A program made the position numbers and the translations under genes. Below are positions 11,360 through 21,600 of a stretch of 64,000 nt of DNA, piece after piece (the first letter of the stretch is position 1; every line of letters begins with the position of its first letter). The notes below the pieces were generated by a model. It made no database searches and was not told the origin of the DNA. It was given only the letters and a program-made list of their open reading frames with translations. Source of the stretch: Dendrophyllia cribrosa (taxonomy: Eukaryota > Cnidaria > Anthozoa > Scleractinia > Dendrophylliidae); contig JAJLRJ010000007.1 in the NCBI GenBank assembly GCA_024195265.1, positions 27,197,901-27,261,900 of the forward strand, given 5' to 3'.

Positions 11360-11632
11360 TCAAGGTTTCTGCGAGGTTGCTGCCAGATTAACACCAACTT
11401 CATCAAAGCCCTCATGTGGATAGCCTTCACTGTCTCTGCTTGGATGTGTGGGTTGGGGTTCCAATTCTATCAAGTCAGGCTTGTGATCAGGCTCTCGTTC
11501 AAGCTTGATGTGTTTTGTCGTGATGCGAGCAGCATTGGCAAGCGCCAGCCATCGTCCGCATCGCATGGCAAGAGCCCCTTCAAGCAGTTTAAGGCCTGGG
11601 TTTAAAGTCTGTTCCGAAAATATGGTTGACAC
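11360..11632 (-). CDS. Uncertain open frame, 90 residues
   Basis: The frame is open between the small-gene cluster and hairpin 2. The translation (ALAMRCGRWLALANAARITT, then acidic and Pro-rich) matches nothing I recognise. It lacks the TATA-like box seen before the neighbouring genes, so it may be chance. Confidence 0.2.
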   Translation of the reverse strand: MSTIFSEQTLNPGLKLLEGALAMRCGRWLALANAARITTKHIKLEREPDHKPDLIELEPQPTHPSRDSEGYPHEGFDEVGVNLAATSQKP

Positions 11633-11803
11633 TTAATATCTTCGGCTAGATTGCCTAAACCAGGTTGAAATTTTCCCTGAATGTAAATCTTGACGTCTTC
11701 TTCCGCCTTAACGCATAAGTTTGGTCACGTGACAAATCACGTGATCAAAAGTTAAAAATTAAGCAAATCGGCGATATGCCAGCGAATTTTCTTTATATAG
11801 TTA

Positions 11804-11963
11804 GTAGTATAGAGCGTTGGTGATCCGGGACCACCCTAATTAAGCTGCCAAAGGCCCGAGTTACGGCTTCCCACGAGTCATTTCATTCCTCGTGGGAAGC
11901 CGTAACTCGGGCCTTTGGCAGCTTAATTAGGGTGGTCCCGGATGCACCAACGCTCTATACTAC
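11804..11963. repeat. Long palindromic hairpin upstream of polymerase copy 2
   Basis: The arms, about 74 bases each, are exact reverse complements except for one extra base in the right arm (left GGTG-ATCC, right complement GGTGCATCC). They close over loop TCATTTCATTC with a GAG/CTC closing pair. Outer ends read GTAGTATAGAGCG and CGCTCTATACTAC. Compared with hairpin 1 the stem differs at many sites on both arms in a pairing-preserving way, while loop and bulge are kept. Confidence 0.92.
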
Positions 11964-12077
11964 ACACTGGTGAATGCTGGTCCGGCACGAGACCACCACC
12001 CAACCCCCAACCCCAACCCACATGGCAATGGCACAGAGGCCCGGTACGAGACCACCAATTGAAGAAAATAAAGCCCC

Positions 12078-12087
12078 TGTATATAAC
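12078..12087 (+). promoter_or_regulatory. TATA-like box before polymerase copy 2
   Basis: TGTATATAAC sits immediately before ATGGC at 12088, identical to copy 1. Confidence 0.6.
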
Positions 12088-13500
12088 ATGGCGGCTCAAC
12101 GTCTTGACTTCAACCCAAGGAACCACGATTACTTTGGTGATTCGTTGCATGGTTATAAGATGAACGTCCCTGGTGATTATCCCATCAAGGACGTCAATTC
12201 ATTCTTCATAACTAATCGGGCGGCTTTTCTCCAGAAAATTGCACGCGAAGTCACAGAGCTTGGCGGGGTGAAGGTCACTTTGTCATTCGATGTTCACTTT
12301 TCAATGGAAGGCGATGACAGACGACGAGAAATTACTCACTTCTTTTGGAACGTCAATCCACTGATTGTGACAAATCTCTATCAGCTTCGAGAGGAGGGCA
12401 TCCTGGAAGACATTGTGAATGACTTTGAGGAAGAGATTGCCAGATGGCAGCAGTTGGGTTCTGGTTGGGTGATTGAGAAAATCAAAACTGTTTACCTTGA
12501 GTTCGGGATGTACCATCCTCTACGAGGTGGCACATTTATCCCAACACCATCAAAACTCAGGTCAAAGCAGGCCATCATCAATGTAAAGAACAGAGACAAT
12601 CATTGTCTCCGCTGGGCACTGCGATCGGCATTGTTCCTCGCCGAGGCGCATTCAGACCGGCCAGGCAGTTATCTCACTGATGATGGCCTAGACTTCACTG
12701 GAATCGATTTTCCAACACCATTGAGCCAGATATCCAAGGTTGAGCGCCAAAACAACCTTCCAATCAACATTTATGGATTGCAGAACAATAAGGTGGTTGT
12801 TATAAGAGTCAGTGAGTTAGAGAACCCCAATCTGCGAAGGATTAATCTGATGATGCTCACAGACACACACACCTCACATTATTGTTACATCAAGAGCATG
12901 AGCAGGCTTCTACACAGCGAGTTCAACGTTGGGCGCCGCATGCATCACTGTGACAGGTGTCTCCAAGCCTTTTCTTCAGAACGGGTTCTCACAGACCATC
13001 TCTTCTATTGCAGGGGAGTTAAAGGCAGACCGATGCGAACTGAAATGCCAAAAGAAGGCGAAAACTTCCTCCACTTCGAGAACTTCCAGAACCAGATGAA
13101 GAAGCCTTGGGTCATCTATGCTGACTTCGAAAGCATTGTCGAAAAAGTCCACGGTTGCATACCAGATCCCCAACAGAGCAGCACCACTGCAACATCCGTA
13201 CATAAACCCTGCGGGTTCTGCATGTTAGCTGTTCGCTCTGATGGAGAGACAAAGGGACCTTATCTATACAGAGGAGAGGACGCTGTGCCAGTCTTTCTTG
13301 ACAGTCTTCAGCAACTGGAAGGAGTGATCAGAGATGAGCTGCAACGCAAGGTACCACTCTCCATGACAAGAGCAGACTGGGTAGAATTCAACCGTGCAAC
13401 AGATTGCCACATCTGTGACAAGTCTCTCACCAAGAAGAACCACAGGGATGCCATTGCGGTCTATGACCCAAACACCGGAGAATACGCGGGCCTTGTTCAT
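12088..13500 (+). CDS. Protein-primed family B DNA polymerase (Polinton-type), copy 2, cut by assembly gap
   Basis: The first 471 codons before the gap are open, with no stop or frameshift. They include the N-terminal region, the HHCDRCLQAF zinc-finger-like segment followed by a Cys (FYCRGVKGRP) that copy 1 has lost, and the exonuclease I motif VIYADFESIV (about 13110-13140) also missing in copy 1. A DCHICDKSLT zinc-binding segment follows near 13402. The rest of the polymerase and all downstream genes fall in the gap. An upstream in-frame ATG exists at 11974; 12088 is preferred for the conserved box and because homology to copy 1 becomes uninterrupted near there. It may be functional, but that cannot be judged with the palm unseen. 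Confidence 0.9.
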
Positions 13501-14000
13501 NNNNNNNNNNNNNNNNNNNNNNNNNNNNNNNNNNNNNNNNNNNNNNNNNNNNNNNNNNNNNNNNNNNNNNNNNNNNNNNNNNNNNNNNNNNNNNNNNNNN
13601 NNNNNNNNNNNNNNNNNNNNNNNNNNNNNNNNNNNNNNNNNNNNNNNNNNNNNNNNNNNNNNNNNNNNNNNNNNNNNNNNNNNNNNNNNNNNNNNNNNNN
13701 NNNNNNNNNNNNNNNNNNNNNNNNNNNNNNNNNNNNNNNNNNNNNNNNNNNNNNNNNNNNNNNNNNNNNNNNNNNNNNNNNNNNNNNNNNNNNNNNNNNN
13801 NNNNNNNNNNNNNNNNNNNNNNNNNNNNNNNNNNNNNNNNNNNNNNNNNNNNNNNNNNNNNNNNNNNNNNNNNNNNNNNNNNNNNNNNNNNNNNNNNNNN
13901 NNNNNNNNNNNNNNNNNNNNNNNNNNNNNNNNNNNNNNNNNNNNNNNNNNNNNNNNNNNNNNNNNNNNNNNNNNNNNNNNNNNNNNNNNNNNNNNNNNNN
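13501..14000. other. Assembly gap, 500 N
   Basis: Exactly 500 undetermined bases, probably a placeholder rather than a measured length. Sequence on the right does not continue the polymerase, so at least the remainder of copy 2 is unassembled here. Confidence 1.
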
Positions 14001-14253
14001 GCTTACAACTCAACTGGCGAACCACTGAGACGCTGTGCTACTGAAAAGTACACCTTTCACGTTCAATAATCTAAATCAAAGCCCGTCTTCTTCAAGTTCA
14101 CTTCCTTCGCTCAAGCGGCACAGTCGGTTCGTCTCGCTACGGCAAAACTACAGTGGACACGATCATTTCAGTTGATCAAAAGTGATCCAAAAGTGATCCG
14201 AAACTATATAAATATAAATTTTAAATATTAAATATATTTTAGGTTTTAGATTA

Positions 14254-14358
14254 ATATTAGATATTTTATACTTTTTTATGTGTCCCCAAATTAGTATGGG
14301 TTTACCCAGGCTATAAGGTCTTTTGACACTTAAATAAAGTTTCTATCTATCTATCTAA
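14254..14358 (+). repeat. 3' end of a LINE-like family with (TCTA)n tail
   Basis: ATATTAGATATTTTATAC, a GTGTCCCCAAATTAGTATGG core, AAATAAAGT and a TCTATCTATCTA tail are shared almost base for base with 26853-26962. A polyadenylation-like AATAAA and a microsatellite tail mark a non-LTR 3' terminus. Confidence 0.7.
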
Positions 14359-14975
14359 CTGATCCTCTTCACCTTCAGAGGACTGTAAAGAAACAAATTA
14401 GGCGCTGTCTGACATTTTTACAGCCAAAAACGTTGGCAAAATGACCATCACGCTAAAGGATTCCAAGGGAATTATAGCGTAAACAAACCAATGTGTCATA
14501 CTATCTACGTAATTTACGTCATCACGCACGCCCACTCGCCCCAGGCTCTCCAAAAATTGGAGCCACTTTTCAACCGAAGTGACGCATCTTTGAGGGGCTA
14601 AAAAAACGATTTTCTTTCTTTTCTTCGGGAAATGATTATTGTTTTCGTTCTTTGGACATAATAAACTAATGAAAAACGAAGAAAAAAATTTCATTTCATA
14701 GGCACTTTAAGACTTAACATCTTTCCTTTCGGATAGAAATATTTATTGAATCTCGTCCTGCTTACATGAAATCAAAAGCACGATCAACCGCGCGAAAATG
14801 TTCATTTAAAACACTGACAAAGCGACACATCAACATTTTTCTTGGATCGCGGTGAGTTAGTTTATGTTTTCTCGATCTCGTACAAACAAACAATTTCAAA
14901 CTGCTCCGAAAGTTAACCTAAATATCGAACTGACAACAAACAAAAAATGCTGTCGGTAAAACCGTTTCTCAAAAG
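14359..14975. other. Unclassified sequence
   Basis: No supported gene. The 14590-14715 part is similar in composition and order to 1190-1345, perhaps the same old repeat family. Confidence 0.35.
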
Positions 14976-16805
14976 TTAGTTAAATTTGGATCGGTTTTCC
15001 GAAGAATTGAAGACAAACTGCATATTTTGAATGGTGCAATCTTGGAAGAATGGTCCCACGTTTCTTGCAACCTGTGAAGGATTTATTTCTTGACGTGAAC
15101 CACTGCTCACTCGGACTGTGGATTGCACTGAGGAAGCCGTGGATACACAACCAGTGCTTGGGGCCGAAAGAGCCCTTGACAGCACATCACTGCAATTTTG
15201 AAGCTGTGAAACGGATGGTCGAGAGTTGTAATGTGCAAGGGACTGCTTGTTTCGATGGCCTGAAATTGACATGATAATTTATGTCGATTGGAAACGCCAG
15301 CATTGGACCACAGTGTTATGGCCGTCGCTCTAATGCTGTGGTTTGTGTATATTTTGGACAGCCCGGCCGCTTCGCTGATTTTTTCATCATGTTTGCCAGG
15401 GTGTTGACGCCTAGTGGCCTTTGCTCAAACCACACAACGACGTCTTCTTCAGGACTGAAATTTGCCTTTGGATACTGGAAAAACGCACTGCAATTCGGGT
15501 TAATCTTTTCAAGGTACAGCTTTAGAGCCTTGTAGCCATCGTATTGGCCTGCAGTTTTGTACATCCTAGCTTCTTTTTCGTTACTGGGCTTGTCATTGAC
15601 ACCACCTGGATGGTTCTTCGAAGCTTCATCATGGGTCATGGTTGCGAATTTTCGCCCGGCTGCATCGACGGCAAACTTGAAGCTTGTTGTGGTAAGAGCT
15701 CTCTGTCCTTCACGGCCTCTTCGGCAAAAGAAAAGAACAATATTGAACCAGACATTCCTTAAAAGCGAGAGTGGGGAAGAAAGAGAAAAAACACCGCTGG
15801 CTTTGAGCTGTTTGAGATGCTCTTCTTCAATAGCAGGTTTGTGGGTTGCGTTTTCCTTTCCACTTTGTTTTAAATTGATACGTTGCGCGTCTAACATCTG
15901 GTTTGACCGCAAAAATCTCGGATCACTTGCTAGCTGGAGCCCTTTGTTGTATGGAGGAGAGTTTAGATATCTTTCAATTCCGTGTCTGAATCCGAGCAAG
16001 GTGAATTTAATGTATGGCTCCTCTTTTTGTGTTCGTGCTTCGGCGTAAAATCGCCTCATGTTGTGGTCCAGTTGACCGATTGTCATGTTTTCAAGCGGTG
16101 TTTGTATAGCTTTCTCTGAGCACCAGGCTTAAATTTAACACGTGAATGGCTTAAAAAAATGGTCTCTGTTACTTTCGTTATTTGGTAAAATAAAAGAACA
16201 GACAACTGAGGCTTGGAAAGTGTTAGAACTGAAGCTTATATTTGTGCACGATGCAGTCGCTCCTTCAAGCGGTTGTCAGAGTTCAACGATCGAGCAAAAC
16301 TGAAAAAAATTATCACAGGCTACCAATATTTTGAAGATAAAACTTCCTTTATTAACGCTCAGTAAACAATTATCTTCAACGTTTTTGGAACAGGCGGATT
16401 TAATATGTAAGACATTAAAACAGAAATTTGTTAAAACTCTCAACAAATTAAATTATGAAAGTTAATGTACAGGTTTTGCTCGCAGAAAGCATTAAAATGG
16501 CTTTCGACGCCTGAAAAGTTTTCAAATGAAAGCTTGTGCGGAATTTTATTGTCGCCAAATCGCCAAAAAACACTCTCTAGAATTGCTGCTATACATTACT
16601 TACCTCGAAAGGTTGATACAGACTAATTTGTTGTTTTTTTTTTGGTCTTCTCCGAGTGTCTTTGTTCAACAAGCTTATTCAGCTCCTGCTCGCTTAAATT
16701 AGCAAATCTCTTAGCCGGAGGCCCGTCAAAAAGCTTGAGCTCGAAATTTGGTAGCTCACAGGAATTATCTTCCTCATTTCCGGAAGAATTATTAGATTTT
16801 TCCAT
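14976..16805 (-). pseudogene. Crypton-type tyrosine recombinase (DUF3504/KIAA1958-like), two exons, frameshifted
   Basis: Exon 1 (16623-16805) encodes an N-terminal segment with RFANLSEQELNKLVEQRHSE. Exon 2 (15316-16086, probably starting a little upstream) carries the catalytic-domain body typical of the Crypton-derived DUF3504 family (RRGREGQRALTTTSF, HDEASKNHPGG). The C-terminal part lies in other frames: NHSIRAT near 15320 with the conserved His/Arg, then ISGHRNKQSLAHY with the catalytic His and Tyr, ending at 14976. The candidate intron spans about 16118-16622. Two small frameshifts near 15345 and 15260 break the recombinase. In animals such genes are Crypton transposons or their domesticated descendants. 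Confidence 0.75.
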
Positions 16806-17320
16806 ATTTTACAAGAAAAAAATAGGAATTATGTTGTAAAAAGTGGCAACATCGATGAAAAAAGTTGCCGAGAAAAAAGTACAAAACAAATTGACGTCAG
16901 CATGCAACCCACGGGCAAATGGATCGGGCGTATTAGCCAATCAGAACGCGCGCTTCTCTTAACCCTATTCGGCCTTGGGGGGGGAGGCACAAAGTGCCCG
17001 CGCTAACTTTCAACATTCATAACTTCTTTAATATGTATTTAAACGCCATCAAACTTTGTGACTTTTCCTAAAATTTATCTGGCAACAATTTCATATGACA
17101 ATTTTTTGATCACGTGACTTGATGTTTCCATGGCAACAAGATTTTGACAGCCATGTTTTTTAAATTTGCATATTTATACCTTTGAATAAAGAAAAACAAT
17201 GTTTATTGCTATAACTTTTGTATTTTTACGTCATATAGCGTTCATTTATTGGTTTTGATTAATTTTGCGTCAATTTGGACGGTTTTTAAGAGGTTTTAAA
17301 AAATTTCAGAAATCCAAGAT

Positions 17321-18477
17321 TTTTTATTTTTTTTTTATTTTTAATTTTTAATTTTTATTTATTTGATGGGAAACTTTAACATTGATTAAACACTAATTAC
17401 ACTAGTTTAACACTGATTACACTAATTACAACATTAACACTAGAAATATATTTCCAAATGCTACAGTACAATTGAAATACAGTTCAGAGCAATTCATCAG
17501 TTATAATTACAAAATTTATGTAAAAGGGTTATTTATCCTAAGCGATTTGCAATACTTTCGAAAACTGTTCTGAAATTCTTTTACTACAAGATTATTATCC
17601 CACACTTTGTTAGATATAATATAATGTCTCAAGTATATGATAAGATGATTTTCTATAAGTTTTTTATAATCGGTTTTTAGATGTTCTATATTGTTAATTG
17701 CAGACCCAAAAAGAAGATAGTAGTTATTTAATTCAAAGCTTTGGTTAGTCTCCCCTTCAAACCAATTGGATATGCTAGAGATAAAATCTGTCACTATTGG
17801 ACACTGAAAACGGCAATGTTCTATAGAGTCTTCTTGTGCACAATATATACACTTTGCATCAAAAACAATACTACAAAATTCCAATTCTTTTTTGGTGAAG
17901 ATAATGCGGTGCAATAATTTAAAAGTTGTTTGTATCACTTTTGTATCTTGACAGATACTTCTAGTCAATTTTAAGCTGTTTTCACACTCTTTTGTGACAT
18001 CCCTACCAAAATAATTCGACCATTTTCGAAATCCTGTTGGACGCACATATTTTGCTTCAATAAACAACAAATAATAGTCCTTACACTTCATTTTTGATAA
18101 ATCTATTTCAAAGTCTGGGCCTAAGGCTACAAGTCTTCCTGTCTTAAGGTTCTCTTTTTCTATATCAGTATTCTTCGCTAAAATAAAAAGACGTTTTGGA
18201 ATCGCTGATAACATCTGATAAAACTGAAGAAAGTTTGACTTAATATTTTTGTACTTTTTAGTAAAATCTTTGTATGTCATTACTGTGCCATCATCTTTCA
18301 GTAAGTCGTGAATGGTAACAACATTGTTATCGAACCAAGACTTCCAAAATACCGACTTTTTATCAATGAGGATAAGTGTGTTGTTAAATAAAACATATTT
18401 TGCTCTATTTTCTTTATCATATAAATATTTCAATTCTTTAAAATATAATAACATATTCCTATAAAATGCTGGTATTT
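17321..18477 (-). mobile_element. 5'-truncated LINE inside the piggyBac-like element
   Basis: A 12-bp direct repeat GAAATCCAAGAT flanks it (17309-17320 and 18478-18489). The left edge is a T-rich run, that is a poly(A)-type tail on the minus strand. This is a target-primed insertion of about 1.16 kb, truncated at its 5' end. Confidence 0.85.
17516..18454 (-). pseudogene. C-terminal part of an L1/Tx1-like LINE ORF2
   Basis: This 312-residue open frame corresponds to the region downstream of the reverse transcriptase palm. FKLLHRIIFTKKELEF is followed by a Cys/His box (CIYCAQEDSIEHCRFQCP), the same layout as at 53200-53290 in the LINE in the Polinton (CTFCGKEEEAPEHLFILC). Endonuclease and RT catalytic motifs are absent because of 5' truncation, so it is a fragment although the frame is still open. 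That suggests fairly recent insertion. Confidence 0.8.
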
Positions 18478-18646
18478 GAAATCCAAGATGGCGGATCCAA
18501 GATGGCGGCCGTATAACTAATTACCTAATAACTACGTCATATGACGTCATTGTTCCATTGTGCGGACCGCAAAGGAGACAGTTTTGGACGTACTATGTAC
18601 CCTCTAGGTTTCATTGTCATAGCCTTAATGTTCTTGAAGTTACGAA

Positions 18647-18687
18647 GGGGGGGGGGGGGGGGGCACAATGTGCCCCCCCCCCCCCCC
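18647..18687. repeat. G17/C15 hairpin
   Basis: Seventeen G, then CACAATGTG, then fifteen C form a perfect-stem foldback. It lies at the right subterminal position of the piggyBac-like element; the left end has a shorter G8 version. The exact run lengths may be unreliable in the assembly. Confidence 0.85.
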
Positions 18688-18776
18688 AGGCTCAGGAACT
18701 CAAAAAAGGCCCAGGCTGAATAGGGTTAAGCTATGTTATAAAATTTGATCTTCGATGTAACCAACGAAAAGTCATG

Positions 18777-19290
18777 CATAGTTGGGACCCATTTTGCTGC
18801 CCATTGCGACCCCTCCTGTTTGGTTGTAAAATTCGCCATTGAATGTGAGGGCGTTCAGTTAGTTAAGTTCAGCAAGGCGTGTTAGTGTCGATGTTGGTGG
18901 TTCAAGAACAGGACGCTTGTCGAGAAAGTAAGCCAACGCTGCTAGGCCATCGTCATTCGGTATGACAGTGTATAAGGATTTGATGTCCATGGTGTATAGG
19001 AAGCGTTGACCCACCATAGCATTGGCAAAGCGGAAATCACTGAAAATCTGGAGCGCGTGGTTTGTGTCTTTGACATAGGTGTCAAGATTGAGGATGAGGG
19101 GTGACATGATCTGGTCCAGATATGAGGCAATGTTTTCGGTGGGGCAGCCGCATGCGGAAACAATAGGTCTCCCAGGATTGTTTTCCTTATGGATCTTTGG
19201 TAGGAGGTAGAATCTGGAGGTTTTTGGAGTTAGGACAACTAGATGTTTTGCTGACTGTGGTAATTGGCCAGAACTGATGATGTACACTGT
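18777..19290 (-). pseudogene. Penelope-like element reverse transcriptase fragment
   Basis: The frame reads FYLLPKIHKENNPGRPIVSA, SYLDQIMSPLI, YVKDTNHALQIF, TMDIKSLYTVIPNDDGL, the conserved first half of a Penelope-type RT. A frame change at about 18860 is followed by a GEFYNQ..GVAMGSKMGP-like segment. It has the same motif order as the intact Penelope element at 40001-42712 but is clearly a different, diverged family. No GIY-YIG domain and no element ends were found. Confidence 0.85.
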
Positions 19291-19365
19291 AGACGACATT
19301 ATAAAATGAGACTGCATTCGATATTTGTCTTGGGACAATTTAAGCTTAAATGTAAGTTGAAACAT

Positions 19366-20162
19366 TTCGGTTTTTCCTTTAAAATTAACTGGTCATGATA
19401 CAGATTACATGTATGACCTCCAGAATTTACGTTTAACATACAATCGTCATATATAAACGCTGAGACTTTAATAGATCGAAGCTTCAATTTACATGAAAGA
19501 TTATCTGTAGCCTTGCTTCGTTTTTCGAGTTGTGTCATACACGTACCTGTAAGCTTGTAGTGAACCATTGCTTTTACTATAAATAATGGTTTGTGTGCAT
19601 GTATTATGGATATTTTTTGTTGGACCACTGATGTTTCAGATTTGAAAGCAAGTAAAAACATTTTGTCTTTGTGAACAATTTACTTGACAAAATGTTGTGT
19701 TTACACTTAAACGTTTACCAAGGTTTTAATTTACTGAGGTCAAGTTACTTTACCTTAGCACATTCGTACAGTGGTTAAACTGGCTCAAATAACTTAAGTT
19801 AGACTGCCATCATGCAACGCTACAGTGTAGTACTCGAATCACCAGTGCAACCAATTGAATTGGCTGGAATTTCTAAAAACATGCCTGCTATTAGAAGTGA
19901 AGCGGTGGCTTTCGTGTTCATTGCCTTTTATTTCCTAGTTCTTGAGCGGCAAACAGTAACCTTGAGATTTCAGCAGCTGTTAACTGCTACAGCACCTCAA
20001 GAAATTGAAGCGAAAATGGATAGTTTTAACTCAAGTTGCATTATGAAATACAAGGCGTGTTAGACATGCATGGTCATGGCCAAGTTTACCTTTCAGATTG
20101 TCTGCCATAAGGATCAAAGGCTTTGCCAGGATTATTTTGTGCCACAGCTAAAAAGCTGTCAA
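19366..20162. other. Unclassified sequence left of the Polinton
   Basis: No gene supported. Short open frames (such as 19812-20063) match nothing recognised. It ends at the CATGTA target site of the Polinton. Confidence 0.4.
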
Positions 20163-20168
20163 CATGTA

Positions 20169-20448
20169 AGTAGTGTATAAAGGCCGATTCTGGGACAACA
20201 CGATTTTCACATCTTTTTCAGATCCCTTTTGATATCAAAAATTCCCAAGGTCACCATTTTCCTCCGCCGGTTTCCAGCGCCAACCCCTAAAACCTGCTAA
20301 ACTCAAGCGTAACCCAAATCACCAACAAAAAAACACATTTAGTTCTGTTAAAATTCAACGTCATACTTTTTTTGACCAATGTAAGTTCCAACCTAAAATC
20401 ATAAAAAGTGTGGCATCCCACTTTTTATGTTGTAAGCTCCGGCCCAGC
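20169..20448. repeat. Left terminal inverted repeat of the Polinton
   Basis: About 280 bp matching the complement of 61727-62005 with only a handful of differences. Its inner part holds a 30-bp near-palindrome (CATAAAAAGTG...CACTTTTTATG around 20400-20430). It ends with a few codons complementary to the truncated polymerase gene at the other end. Confidence 0.95.
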
Positions 20449-20614
20449 TATAATTAGTTCCTTACACGCCAATGCCCCCAAGCAAGTGTGTTTCATTTTC
20501 ATTTTCGTTGTACATGTATTATGTAGCTGTAAAGTGCATAATACAATTTCTGATTGGTTAAGAAAAAATCATGACTGTCATATGTCAATCATGTCCTGAA
20601 AAGAAATTATGATG

Positions 20615-21600
20615 CTAAGATAGCTTTTCCACGTCACTCAACGGCATCCAACTATTAAATTTGTCGGAATAGCCTTTCCATTTAACCAATGCTTTTTTCT
20701 TTTTGTAATCACGGCGAATAACCTTTTCAATGCGAAAAAAATTTTGAGTCGTAGCTTGCAATTCGGGTTCGTAAAATGATCCAGTTATTTTTTTTCCCAA
20801 CAGATCAACTAATTTATACGTTACAGGATTTGTGTTCAAAACCTCATCAACAATGAAAATTTCTTCTGTCCAATTAGGCGTAAAACCTTTATCGAATATT
20901 TTTCGTTTATATTTAGATATTCGAACCTTATCACCAACATGAAATTTCGCTGATACGTGTTTAGAATAAATCATGTCCCCATATAAATTAGTGAAAACCT
21001 TTGTTTCATTTTTGTTTTGACTCGCTTGAACAGGGCTCATCATTATGCTAGAATGATAAGCGTGATTATATTCATCGACTAACCTGTCTAGTTTGTCGTA
21101 ATAAACAGTGTTATTATTAGCAGAAAATATCTTCCAGAGTTTCTCTTTTACAGTCTTGTTCCAGCGTTCAATAATAGAACTCTTCTCTTCGTTTTCAGTA
21201 GAATATATTTAATGCCGCGTTTATCCAGGAGATTTTCCACAATTCTATTATAAAATTCACTTCCACGATCTGTCCATATCATTTCCGGTTGTCGTTTCGT
21301 GCTAAATATATCTTTAAAAGCCTTAGCCACGGACTGTCCTTTCTTGTCTTTTAATGGCGAATCCAGCCATATTTTGAGAAAACATCAATGACCATCAAGA
21401 GATATTTTATTCCCTTGTTCCATTGGCTGAACTTTCCCATTTCGACTAAATCCGCCGACCATATCTTGTCTATTCCATATGCAATGACTCTCCTCTTTTT
21501 AAATCTGCGTTTGTTTGGCCGGTGTAATTCTTTAGCCAGATTTTGGGCCCAGCCATTACTCAAAATCTGCTTCCGTTTCTTGGCAATCCAAGGCCAAGTT
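20615..21600 (-). pseudogene. Polinton integrase with C-terminal chromodomain, broken
   Basis: Three frames together give a Polinton RVE-type integrase. The N-terminal part has ILSNGWAQNLAKELHRP and the first catalytic Asp in KIWSADLVEMGKF, with LLMVIDVFSKYGWI. The middle has the second Asp in EMIWTDRGSEFYNRI. The C-terminal part (20615-21043) has an SH3-like stretch (DKVRISKYKRKIFDKGFTPN) and a chromodomain ending ALVKWKGYSDKFNSWMPL. Frameshifts lie near 21350 and 21180 and some sequence around the catalytic Glu is out of frame. The chromodomain sets it apart from the integrase at 9081. It is the leftmost gene, next to the terminal repeat. Confidence 0.88.

Larger units (their letters stand above)
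16963..18725. mobile_element. piggyBac-like TTAA element, 1.76 kb, non-autonomous
   Basis: TTAA at 16959-16962 and 18726-18729 brackets inverted ends CCCTATTCGGCCT on the left and CCCTATTCAGCCT as the right complement. Ends starting CCC next to TTAA are the piggyBac signature. Subterminal G-runs and a GGCACAAAGTGCC / GGGCACAATGTGCCC palindrome occur near both ends. There is no transposase; the only long frame belongs to a LINE inserted at 17321-18477. Confidence 0.8.

Noticed and set aside
11804..11963. The hairpins as simple junctions of two ordinary terminal inverted repeats in a head-to-tail array
   Set aside because: Not fully excluded, but a plain junction would not be expected to keep the same loop and the same off-centre bulge while the stem sequence changes. 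Hairpin 1 is also present at the outer left edge, where no upstream unit precedes it.
13264..14044. Long open frames running through 13501-14000
   Set aside because: They consist of undetermined bases in the assembly gap and carry no information.
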